The notes under the pieces are model-generated. The model was not told the DNA's origin. It ran no database searches and saw only the letters and a list, made by a program, of their open reading frames with translations. The translations under genes and the position numbers were made by a program. A DNA stretch of 64,000 nucleotides from Telopea speciosissima (lineage: Eukaryota; Streptophyta; Magnoliopsida; Proteales; Proteaceae): positions 4,464,001 through 4,528,000 of the forward strand of contig NC_057924.1 in assembly GCF_018873765.1 (NCBI RefSeq), given 5' to 3'. Each line of letters opens with the position of its first letter. The stretch's first letter is position 1. Shown in pieces: positions 48,645-59,470 of the stretch.

Positions 48645-49388
48645 TGTTTTGTTTTTTTCTTTAATTTTTCTATTTAATTAATTTTTTATTCAACATTTCA
48701 TCCTCATCGTTCTTCTTCAAAGTTCGAACAGATCATGGTTCTAAGTATCGGTATCGTATCACCTGTATCGATCGATACGTACTTGTTTTGCTAGTCCCCG
48801 ATATCGTATCGGTAGCATGATATGGACAAGGGGTAAAATGGTCATAAAACTCATTTTTTAAGGAGATTGAGGGGTAATTTTGCCCGATACAGCCGATCCA
48901 AGCCAATACTGTATCGGTATTGTATCAGTTTTGTAGGTTACTGATACCCTTTCCAATACCGTGCGATGACTCTCTTCAAAGCACCCCACTTCTTCTCCCT
49001 CTTCTTGTTTTTATTTAATTTACTTTTTATTATTTTTGAAGAGAATTGATCTGTTCCATGGTTTTAGTGCACGGTATCGGAACAAGTATCGATAACCTGC
49101 AAAATCGATACTATACCGATACGGTATCAGCCTAAATTGGTTGTATCCGACAAAATTACTCTTGAATCTCCTTTAAAAAATGAGTTTTCTGACCATTTTA
49201 CCCCTTGTTTGTATCAATGTATCGATATGGTATCGGCATGGTATTAGTATCAATGACTAGCAAAACTGGTACGTATTGCCTGATACGATATCAATACTTA
49301 GAACCATGATCTGTTCGAAGAAGAACAATGAAAATGAAATGTTGAATAAAAAATTAATTAAATAGAAAATTTGAAGAAAAAAAAACAA
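48645..49388. mobile_element. Fold-back insertion inside the MULE left terminal repeat
   Basis: About 745 bp absent from the matching place in the right arm. Its two ends are inverted copies of each other (CTATTTAATTAATTTTTTAT and CAACATTTCAT at about 48670 against ATGAAATGTTGAATAAAAAA and TTAATTAAATAG at about 49340). Two members of the GTATCGATAC-rich MITE family lie inside in opposite orientation, at 48734-48966 and 49057-49308. Confidence 0.7.
49057..49308. mobile_element. Complete GTATCGATAC-rich MITE
   Basis: Ends CATGGTTTTAGTGCACGGTA and, inverted, CATGGTTCTAAGTATTGATA form the terminal repeats. An 8-bp duplication ATCTGTTC flanks it (49049-49056 and 49309-49316), suggesting a hAT-type mechanism. 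Partial relatives are at 16128-16331, 16742-16866 and 48734-48966. Confidence 0.78.
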
Positions 49389-50379
49389 AAGAAAATTTAT
49401 GAATACCCCCTAGGCATGGGCTTATTACTAATGCATCCATCTTTATGCACTATTTACGTGTACATCCCTTACTTGTAATAATAATTGATAAGTTAATTCA
49501 GACCGTTAACTTATTTAGTAAAACGTTAGAATTTTTATTATACTGATCATATTGCCCTTCATTATATACAAAACCCGTCTTCCATTCTTTTCACTTTGAA
49601 CCCTTCCCAAACCGAAAGGAGAAGAACGACGTAGCCGTAACAGGTCTACTTCACGGCTCTCGGAGAATCCAAACTCCTGCTGAAAATTTGTTCGGTGGGA
49701 ATAGTCGGAGGGCTCGAATATCTGAACTTCTTGCAGAAATTCATGTGTCGATTCAAGGCTTCATTGGCATTGATGAGATCTGAAAATCTGGTCCTTCACA
49801 GCTTCGGAGCACAGACCACAGATCCATCGTCATTGGTAGAATCAAAGAACGAGAGAGAGAGAGAGAGATAAACGCAAACTCTGTTTCTTCATTCATTCCC
49901 TTCCAAAGTTCCAACTTCCAACCCTGTTTCTTGCAGCTACTCCTCCACTGATCTAGTCTGATATGGCTTTTACAGAGCAAAAGCTTTTTTAGTAATAGCG
50001 GCTATACGATCCTTCTTCAGTGGCTGTTTAACCTCTCTGGTTCTCCTCTTCCATCCGGGTTGCTTCATATTCCCAAATACCAATCGTACTTCAACGAAGA
50101 AGAGGATCTCCTCTTCCATCCGGGTTGCTTCATTAAACCAAATAGTTTTGGTTTAATTCTACCATACATGATTGTTTTTTTCCTAGTGAAAGAAAGAAAA
50201 ATTAAGAACAACACTCACTTACAAGTACAGAGTACATGAGCTCTTCTGATCCGGGAGGACTCATCTCTCCTACTGGTCCATATGGTTAAGATGCTATTTT
50301 ATTATTATTATATTTACAAATTAAGTGGGTACTGTTACTAACTTGTGACTTAATTTTCATGATATTTATATGCTTGTAG

Positions 50380-50515
50380 GGAAATAGTAAGGGATTCTCG
50401 GAATTCTCGGGCCTCCGCAACTCCTCTGCGTCTCTTAGCTTCACCAGAAAAACCACTGATGACTTGCTGTCCGTCATCGCCTTCCAGACCTCTGCGGTGA
50501 CTTCTACTCAGTCCC
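50380..50515 (+). pseudogene. Captured exon of chloroplast GAPDH subunit A (transit peptide region)
   Basis: After an acceptor-like TGCTTGTAG at 50379 the plus strand reads GNSKGFSEFSGLRNSSASLS then FTRKTTDDLLSVIAFQTSAV, which I recognise as the transit-peptide exon of plant GAPA (plastid glyceraldehyde-3-phosphate dehydrogenase A). Similarity stops at about 50505-50515 and the catalytic domain is absent. The fragment sits inside the MULE at 48366-51151, so it is best explained as transposon capture of genomic DNA including an intron end. A following open stretch (about 50520-50635, with AKMDNEIEAEFAFMNPNRNK) looks coding-like, but I do not recognise it. Confidence 0.82.
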
Positions 50516-50691
50516 ACTGCAGTGTATGCAGGCTTCTCGGCGAAGATGGACAATGAGATTGAGGCAGAATTTGCATTCATGAACCCGAACAGAAACAAAG
50601 ACCTAGCAAGGGTAGGCGAAGAAGAACAGAGGTAGTGATGAATAGGTTGAGGTGCACGAGCACAGTTGTCGTGGTCACAGGTGCAGGGGAA

Positions 50692-50726
<35 letters not shown>

Positions 50727-51168
50727 CATTAATGTAACTTTACCCGATCAAGGGTATATTGGTCCTAAAATTTCTAAACACACCTACCGTTTGTCACTAA
50801 TGGAAACCACTAACGACCTGGATTAACTTATCAATTATTATGAAAAGTAGGACATGTACGTGTAAACATTGCGTAAAGATGCATCGATGATAAATCCATA
50901 CCTCAAGGGGTATTCATAAATTTCCAAAAAACGAATGAAGTAAAAAATGGGAGAGAGATGAAGTGGGTGGGTGCTTTCACTTTTTACTATTTTAATGATA
51001 AAAAAACATAAAAAATAGAAGATGAATGATAGGTTAAATAGATTAGTAGGTCACTGGGTGAAAAGGAAGGGCAATCTGAATATAAGAAGTTTAAGGTAGG
51101 GTAGTTTTAATAAATATAGGCTAAGTGTAGGGTAGTGATAGTAATTGCCCATTTTAAGAATTTAGCTC

Positions 51169-51261
51169 GTCTCCAAGATGCTGCCAACCGTTGGGCTGTG
51201 TCGCACACATCCCTAGGTGTGCATCAAGATGTGTGCGGCACAGGGTTCCTTGGAGACTATC
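51169..51261. repeat. Imperfect palindrome (hairpin-forming)
   Basis: Inner arms CTGTGTCGCACACATC (51196-51211) and GATGTGTGCGGCACAG (51228-51243) pair with one G-U. Outer arms GTCTCCAAGA and CCTTGGAGAC extend it. It lies just outside the MULE right border and could be a small MITE. Confidence 0.7.
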
Positions 51262-52143
51262 CTGATCCGGGTTTTAAAGATCGGATTCAATGTGGAGACT
51301 GGATTGGCTAGAATCGGTCAAGGATCGGGTCCTTCTCCTAGTGCAAGCCCTTGCCTCTCTCTACAAGAATGAATCCTCTGCACATACGTTCACCTACATG
51401 TACGTGTTTGATGCAAACATTTGTCCCTTTACACTTTAAATGGTAAGCAGTGAGACAAGTGTTAGACACCAAACACGTATATGTAAGTGAACATACGTGC
51501 AGAGGAACTGAACTCGCTCTCTCTCCCACTATAACCCTGTCGACGATATTTGAAATTGAGCATAATTTTGCAAAGAAATACTCCATTCGCCTCCTCCTCC
51601 ATCTTCGTCTCTTCCCCACACCCTCTTTGTTTCTCTCCTCCCCTCCCCTCCCCTCCCCTCTTCCTCTCTACCCCTACAACTCCCCTAATTTCTCTTTCCC
51701 CCTACTCCTCAAAGAAGAAGAATATCAATGAAAATCAGACATGACTTCGACGTATCTTCTCCAAACGAAAACAATGGCAGTACTGCCAACTCCACTAATG
51801 TCTCCGGCAGCAGTAGTGGTACGTCCGATGAGATTACAACTTTGGTGGTTGAAGGTGTGGTGGTGGTGCCGAAGTAGCGTCCCCCTCTTCCTCTTCCTCC
51901 CCACCCCCCTACCCCTCCTGCAACCGCTGCACCACCCTTCCCCACATACCTACGACTTCCCTATCCTTGTTCCTCTCTTCAGCTATCCCTTCTGTTCCCA
52001 CTCCGGCTTCCCATCCCCTTCCCGGTCTGACTCGTCTTTCTCTTCTTCTTCTTTTTCTAGTTCCCTTCAAATATATATATTTTTTAAATTCTGAATATGT
52101 GTCCATCATTGTTGCAGGAATTTTCTAATTGAGGAGACGATGT

Positions 52144-52206
52144 ATCGGATCGGCCAAAAGACCCCGAACCACCTGACACCGATTGGGGTCTTCTGGCCGA
52201 TCCGAT
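52144..52206. repeat. 22-bp inverted repeat hairpin
   Basis: ATCGGATCGGCCAAAAGACC (from 52144) and its inverted partner ending at 52206 (GGTCTTCTGGCCGATCCGAT) leave a 19-base loop with one mismatch. The sequence resembles the CGGATCGGCC motif of decayed hAT-like elements, but its ends are too short to class. Confidence 0.75.
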
Positions 52207-52429
52207 TCTGATTTTTAAATTCATATTGTGATCTCATTATTACTTTTGTACTCTTGTATTGAACAAAATGCCCTTCCTACTCAACGAAATGACTTTTGAG
52301 AAAGGATAGAGGGAGAGGAGTTGTGGACAAAGAGTTTCGTAAAATGAGGCCCACAATTTCTAACACGATTTATCGTTAATGATAAATTATTGAGAAAGTT
52401 TTTCTTCACCCAAGGTGAATGTTCACCTA

Positions 52430-52639
52430 TTTTTTTTTTTTTTTTTTTTTTTTGGGGCAATTCAAGGGCCAAGGAAGCAATGAGGGGATCCACAAAGGGT
52501 CAAAACCCAAAGGCTCCACTTCTGGGAAAGCAATTAAATGTGGATTAGGTGTCGCTAAGGAGACTTGAACCACCGATCAAATGCCTAACACAGTTCTCCC
52601 AAGGGAGTAGCAAACCACCAGGTCAAGCCCTGGATCGAC
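52430..52639 (-). mobile_element. tRNA-derived SINE with poly-A tail
   Basis: A 210-bp SINE of a family different from the Au-type copies. On the minus strand it has GGGCTTGACCTGGTGGTTTG (A-box region) and GATCGGTGGTTCAAGTCTCC (B-box region), then a body and a poly-A tail (plus-strand T-run 52430-52454). A perfect 12-bp target duplication AATGTTCACCTA flanks it (52418-52429 and 52640-52651). Confidence 0.9.
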
Positions 52640-53066
52640 AATGTTCACCTACTCAATGATCTCATTTTTAGTCTTCTATTGAACAAAATGCTCTTTCTAC
52701 TGTTCCAAGAGTCTCATTCAACTACCAAAAGCGATGGGTGCCCCCGTGAAAGAAAATTGGGTCATGAAACTAATGAAGATTATATTTTTTATAAGCACAT
52801 AGAAAAACCTCCCCACCATGCCACAATATTATTTCTCTCATTTGGCATCTAGAATTCTCCCCACATTGTTGTCGTGGGGAACCATATCTCATATATATCT
52901 ACATGGAAGAAAGTTTTTCACTCCACCGACTAGAGTGGTAGGGAGCAATCAAAGAATCTCAACGTTCCGTTTCTTTTCTCTGCTGACTAGAGAAAGGGTA
53001 TTTAGGATTTTCATAAATAGGGGCAGGAGATACTTATGTTACGGGGAGATAAATATGTTTTCTACA

Positions 53067-53210
53067 CTCGTCGATCCAGCAGATTTTTGTAGATCTGTTC
53101 GAAAGTAGACTATGGCAACGACTCTGGTAGTCTTCATGCAGACAGTCGAAGCTCCACTCGTTGATCCAATAAGTCTGTTTGAACGTAGGCTGTGGCAACG
53201 TGTCGACACG
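53067..53210. repeat. Imperfect tandem duplication of about 90 bp
   Basis: ACTCGTCGATCCAGCAGATT ... TAGACTATGGCAACGAC and ACTCGTTGATCCAATAAGTC ... TAGGCTGTGGCAACGTG are two diverged copies in a row. Confidence 0.6.
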
Positions 53211-53623
53211 TGTGAACAATGTGGCATTGGACTTTTCGACCCATATGGGACCCCCTCTATTGGCACGCATGTGCATGCGTTAAATTTTAACTATATCTAT
53301 AGCCTCTTATCTAGGGAAGTGGTTGTGACCCATCCCCTAGTCTAGAAGACTCAGTCAATGGCATGTGAAACTAGGTCAATTTCCACTCCTAGGTTTTGAA
53401 TACCGTATATCCAAACCTTGTGTTTATCATGTTCTTTATCAACTTTATGTATCTTGTTTTCCTTTGTTTGGCATTGGATGCGCATCAATAAATAGCCTGC
53501 TTTCTACCAAAAAAACAAAAAAGGATACAAATCCATATTAGGAATCCCAACTCCATCTCATGACATGTCATGATAAACAACTACCTGTTCAAGGAAAAGC
53601 TACAATATTAATATAAACGATAT

Positions 53624-56600
53624 TCAGACTACCAGTCCAACACCATGTTCACTATCTTTCAAGCCAAGAAGCATCATGGAAGCTGCTGAATTTTCGGCTT
53701 CCTTTACCCTTGACCTTATATCTCCAGTTGTATAATATGTACCATCAACAGTTTCTACTTGGACTGAACAGATAAATTTTCTGTCATGAGCAGGACCAAC
53801 CTCCCTTTCGACTCTGTGTGTCAGGAGAAACCATTGCAGAAGTGTTAATTGTTACATTATCACCAAGCAGGTGAGCTGATTTAATTCAATCAATAAATTT
53901 TACTTATCATCAAGGAATATGCTAGAGATCAACCACAACCATAAAAAAAAAGACATCAATGAGTAAAACAACCTGAAAATTGGAACTCTCACTAGGTGCA
54001 GGAAGGCTCTGATAATAAAAAAATGTTGTAAATACAAGAATTTTCAAGTTCAACTACCTAAAACTTGAGGAATGTTCACAGGATTGTCGAGTAATGGCCT
54101 AGTGGGTGCCCACAGGTACACTAGGCCCCAGATCAACACATTAGGGTCCACTCCTGCATAGGAGCATCCCACCAGGCCATAGCCTCCATGCTCCTGATGA
54201 AGGTTCAAGATTATCCCATTTAAATTAAATGCAGACCTCCATGATTTACGTATCCAACATCACTATTATATTCTGATAGAGTTAATTACGATATTTCAAG
54301 AGCAGATTCTTCACATCAACACTGACATATGAAACTGATACGAGACGAAAACATTCCTCAATCAAATTTTTATTTTTTTTTCTTATTTTAAAACAAAAGC
54401 AAAGATAAGGAGTTCCAACATGCAAGAACACCTAAGGTACTGCATAAAACGGAATTATGTGTATTAAGAATTGAGAAGCTCCAGAATGTCCCTAGGTGTA
54501 TAGTGAAACAACACATGGTATATAGTGTAAATAAAGCACCTTACAACATCCCACCCCGTTTAGTTTATGCTAAACAGTCTCTTCTTCTATGAATGATTTA
54601 ACCAAAGATGTTTAAAATAGTTTGTATAAAGGTTTTGTGCCACCTGCTAACCTAACATCGAACTCCTACTTACCCCAGAATGGGATCTGCAGTACAGGAC
54701 ACAATAAACAAGTTCCCCATAACCCCCTCCCCCATCTTTTTTTTATGGTAATTTAGGTGTCAATGGCACAACACCCCACAAGTGCCTCTCCACTTCATAC
54801 ACACTCTGTAATTCTATTGGTAAAATGGCTAAAGGTTTTATGCCAGCTGCAACCAAGCACAACCTATGCATATCAAGATCTTTCTCATCCATGTCTGTTT
54901 TTCAATGTATACCAGAATTTTAGTAGCAAGAGAAGAGTACTCCTTACAAAACCTCTAATCCCAAAATTTTCTTTAGTTGCTACTAATGACAAGATGCATG
55001 GATGAAAGTATTATCATATTCTACTCTGAAGTTTTAAGATATTAACTTAATTTTTTGTGATGCATATAAGGTAAAGAGGTTGACCACATTGCATGGATGA
55101 AAATATTATCGACAGAAATCAACTTAAAACATGAGGCAACCAATATCTAATGATGACTCAGCAAGACTATATCCCCCTCCCCCAACCCCCCCCCCCCCAA
55201 AAAAAAAAAAAAAAAAAAAAAGAAGGAAAAAGTCATAAGGAAACAGTCAAAAGTAGTAACTTAAGTACTTCAACGACAGGATGTTGAAAGAATGGGGCAA
55301 CCAAAGCTGAAAGGCACTAGAATAATGACAGCAAAGAATTACAGTTGACATCCAGTAGAAAATAACCCAAAAAGAAGAATAAGCATCAAGAAAACCCCTG
55401 GTTCAACTTTTTAAGCTTCAATAGGAAGGGCATTGATTAATGAGTATGATATGGAGACCTATACACTTATCTTCCGTAAGTTTGTTAAGCTGTGGTCCTA
55501 AAGGAGTCGTGGACCCCAATTGGACCCACTGATGTGGTTACTGGTATTAGTGTTAGGCTGTACTCATGATAGGGGTCTGTCCCTATCGTGAGTGGGGTTT
55601 AGATAGATTTGATTTGTGTATTTCTTAGGTAGGTAATTTCCTATTGGGCTTATGTTTCCTTGTTTCCTTATTTAGTTGCAACTCTTCCTGTTTTGCACAT
55701 CATAAATAAAGCATTCAGTCCAGCAACAGAACACACATTGGTTCTATCGCTGAACAAGTCTCTCCCTATTTCTTTCCTTGTCTCTTCTCTCTTCTATTTA
55801 CTGGTTGACTGGTTATTAAGTTTCTTCCTTACAAGGTTTACAGGACAGCATTTTCATCATCACCACCTGAACCTGGAATATGGATCAGTTTTCATGGAAT
55901 CAAACCTCAAAAAGTTTCAATGAGGCTTAGGTGGTGGATGATGATGCCACATCTATGTTGAAGCATAAATGTCCAAATCTTTTCTTGTTACCACATCTTT
56001 TTCAGCCTTCAACTTACACCAAATCAGTCCTCACAATTTCTGCTGCACAGGAAGAAATCATCCTAGTTAATACTTCCGTTATCACCTATTACATATTGGG
56101 CTTTCTAAGATCCCACAAATACATTCATTTCTGATTTTAGCCATCATCCGTTCCAACATGCCCATCTTGGCAAAGCTCATTTCATGGATGTTTCCTTGAT
56201 TGACTGTTGAACATTCTGTTGCACAAAGCATGGTCATCTTCTGAAAGATTCCCTCCACTTTAATCATTGCAAGTGTCAATCTCCCATAATGTTCCAAAAG
56301 TACATTTCAATCCACCATCCTATTCCAGATTGATGAGGGGATGTAGCTTCTGGTCAGGTCAGACAGCCTAGGAGAAGTTCCATGTCAAGTCATGGCCTGC
56401 TAGTAGTGGCGTCAATTCAGATTTCATAGTTATTTTAGTTTTTAGTCCAGTTTTAGTTTGGTTTCATATACCTCTATTACCTCTTTTAAGTAGTTCTCAT
56501 AGGCAGTATAGATGTTCATGTGTCATTCTTTGTTAATAGGGTTTTAGCCTAAACTGAAGCCAATTAATAATCTCTAAAAAAAAGAGCATGTAATCATTTT

Positions 56601-59183
56601 TTTTAATCGATTATATTGAACAAAAATTAGCAGATTCGCTTTCTTCTCTTCTCCCATACATTCTTCTAGAGTTAGAGATGTGGGTTACTCTTTTTCTTGA
56701 TTAAATTCGCAAATCAGTTTCTACCTGGTTTTCCCTATTGATTTCTACAATTATCACTACAGAGTTCTGACTTTGCCATTCCTCAAGAGCTAAAATGAGC
56801 TTGGCAGCTGTACCGAATCATACTAAACCCAATCTTTTTCCTTCTTTCGCTATGGAAGCAAGGACAGAAAAATGTCTTTCTTCTCCCTATTCGGAAGTGT
56901 CTCCATGCACTCTTTGAGGATGTGCAGCATGAAATGAGGTCCTCAGTTGGAAAATTTTAAGGGTCTTCCTTTACTAATCCACAAGATGAACAAAAGTGAA
57001 TTAGATGTCTTAAGCTTTGGGATCTTCCACAGGTAAAACACTCCCTCTTCGTAGTCATTCTTCGCAGATTTTAATAGAAATCTTGACAAAACATGTAAAG
57101 CATTTCCGCTGACTAGGAGAAAGATAAGAACATGAATAACTAAATAGGATCATAAACTATCAACTGCTTCCAGATATCAAGAATTTATAAGAATATGGCT
57201 AGAAAAATATATCAGTTAATCACTTTAATTTTCACCTTTCACGTTTTGGATCTAGATGTTGATTCTGTAACATGCTCTAGAGTTGATGAAAAGACTCACT
57301 AGGTGACCGACTAGATGAGCAACCAATAGAATAAGAGGCTAGGATCAAGTAAGATCATAGATGCAAGCTGAAATTCTAGACAGATGCATAAAGCTTGGAT
57401 GAAAAGAATGAGGATAACTACTAACTAAATAAGCTTTCTCAATCTTTCATTTGCCCACAGAAAGTTTGAGGATGATAGCTTCAATTCCACGAGAAACTAA
57501 AGTTACCAAAATTCATTTAAGTGTGAAAGGGCAGAAGTTGCAGTGCCAGCTGTGTTAAGTAATACGTTAATGAACTTATGCTAAAACAACAAATAGAAAT
57601 TGATATCTGGCCTATTGAATGGACATTCGGCTTGTAACTATGCCCACTCTCATAGTATCATGAGGAAAACTCAGTCTGCCAATCATTTACACTTCCGAAA
57701 GGATATCGATGTCTTATAATAGAAACAGAGTTAAGCAAATCAGCTCAGACTCTTGATGTCCAGTGATAACAGAAAGCACACTATAACCTACAATTTTGGT
57801 ATTACCCTACAGAAATTCCTCCAGCACACTTACTTCCTCCAGTAATGTATGCTCATGTATGTGTTCCATAAGAAGCAGTAGTCAGTATAAGCAATCAAGG
57901 AACCATAATCATGGCAGCAAGTGCAAGATAATTACATCCATGACGAAGACCCACAGACAAGCTACAGTGATTATCTGGAATGTAGAAGATTGCAGTATAT
58001 GTTCTCCGAGTAGAAATAAAATTGAGTTGGAGAAGGAATGGTAATGCATACCTATACTTGGCCTGACGCCACCGCTTCTTGCCACAGAACTCATTCAACT
58101 TGTGCTTAGCCCCCTCAATCTCGTCAGCTCCCTGACCAGCAACATCAGTCTCCATCTCCGAAGGTTCAGATTTCCACAGCTTCTGCAAAGCTTCCTTTGC
58201 TGCATTAAGTTTTGCAATATCCTTTTGCTCAGAAGAGCCAGAGCCAATGAGCTTCCCGTCCACATAAACACTAGCAACATTCTTGGATTCTTTCCTCCAA
58301 TGCTTAATGTCAACTTGCTTGCCCTGCTTCTGACAGAACTCAAACAGCATGGTCACCGGTTGTGGTTGCTTGTGTAAGGTTTCAAGGGTTACAATTGGTT
58401 CCATAAGACTCTTAAAAACCTGCAATAAACAACCGGGGAAGGAAGAATAACCAGAAGAAAGGAGAAGAAAACAAGAAATCACAACAGAGAAATAAAAATA
58501 CAGAAAGCATACCTCCCACAGAGCTTTGAGGTCATAATTACAGTCAACGTAAACAGCTGCAGCAACAGATTCAACAATGTCAGCCAAAATCTTAGGCGCT
58601 TTAACCGATCCACAGTAGGTAACGGCTCCGTCTTCATCTTGAACCGCAAGGACGAACTCGCTAACCTGTAATTGATCACGAAATTAAACACCAGCACACA
58701 CAGCATGACAATGATGAAGGGTGAAAGCAAGGGTTTGAGTAAAGGACCCACCTTGGCATCAAGAGAAGGGGCATTGTGACGGACATAGCGGTAGAGCTCA
58801 TGACGAACGGCGACGCGAGCGAGGTTCTCGGTGCTGATGTTGGCTGCGCGGAGGAGAGAGAGTTGACCAGGGTCAAGTCCAGGATAAGCTCGGAAAACGT
58901 ACTCGGCAAGGGCAAGGCCGAGAGCGGCGTCGCCGACGAACTCTAAGCGCTGGTAGGAAGGGGATTCTGTGTAAGAGGAGTGGGTCAAGGCCTCCTGAAG
59001 AAGAGTCTTGTCCCTGAATCGGTAACAGAGAAGGCCTTCCACGGCTGTAACCGCTTCTCTCATGTTCATGTCCACTGCTTCCATTACAATCGATGATGGT
59101 GAGTCCTTGAGATCGTATCCATCCATGGTGTAAGAAAGCTTAACAAACTCGTACTCTTCCCTCATTTTAATATTCATCTTCAT
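53624..59183 (-). CDS. RTL2: RNase III-like protein, RTL2 type (RNase III domain plus two dsRNA-binding domains)
   Basis: Minus-strand gene with four exons: 58752-59183, 58513-58665, 58052-58419 and 53624-53813, in phase, 380 residues. The first ATG is at 59183; the ATG at 59126 has a better context (CACCATGG) and would give 361. The RNase III domain shows RLEFVGDAALG with the catalytic Glu and Asp (about 81 and 85), and LADIVESVAAAVYVD with the second acidic pair, so cleavage is plausible. A first dsRBD follows (PVTMLFEFCQKQGKQVD, then IAKLNAAKEALQKL). A second spans exons 3 and 4 (KHKLNEFCGKKRWRQAKYR, then RSRVKEAENSAASMM). In Arabidopsis this family processes pre-rRNA and other dsRNA. The 4.2 kb last intron contains repeats. 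Confidence 0.9.
55500..55870 (+). other. LTR-like sequence in the last RTL2 intron
   Basis: TGATGTGGTTACTGG ... CCTATTGGGCTTATGTTTCC ... CATAAATAAAGCATTCAG ... reads like the promoter and polyadenylation part of a plant LTR. A C(11)A(22) junction at 55185-55221 lies upstream. No internal retrotransposon sequence was found, so this could be a solo LTR with unplaced ends. Confidence 0.3.
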
Positions 59184-59470
59184 CAACAATCGTACTTGAA
59201 GAATGGAAGAAACAGAGAATTTCTGAGAGATTTGAGACTGAGAAAGAAAGTAAAAGAATGATCACAGGCCCACAGTAGTGTTTGTCCGATTCAAATTTCT
59301 ACTTTCGTTTTCCAGAAATTATTTCTGTAATAAAGTAGTAATTTTGTTTACTTATTTTACTTTACAAAAATTATACTTATAGGGTTATGACGTTATGTCT
59401 GAGAGTTAGGACCTTTAGGGAGGTGGAGAAGAGGAAAGTCACGAGTTGATGACGAGCGAGAAAGGGTGGT

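Larger units (their letters stand above)
48366..51151. mobile_element. Mutator-like element carrying a host gene fragment (Pack-MULE)
   Basis: The ends GGGGCAATTACTTTCACTAT and (reverse complement at the right) TGGGCAATTACTATCACTAC open long terminal inverted repeats of about 410 bp in total. The left arm runs 48366 to about 48640 and resumes at about 49388-49530; the right arm is about 50790-51151. A fold-back insertion splits the left arm. Flanks TTTCAAGAA (48357-48365) and TTTTAAGAA (51152-51160) form a 9-bp duplication with one mismatch, typical of Mutator. There is no transposase. The interior holds a GAPA exon fragment and other coding-like pieces, so it fits the Pack-MULE class. It lies about 330 bp from the 5' end of the DUF1068 gene. 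Confidence 0.83.

Noticed and set aside
50635..50826. Open frame with a poly-Glu run
   Set aside because: Produced by a (GAA)n microsatellite at 50691-50722 inside the MULE; no conserved sequence around it.
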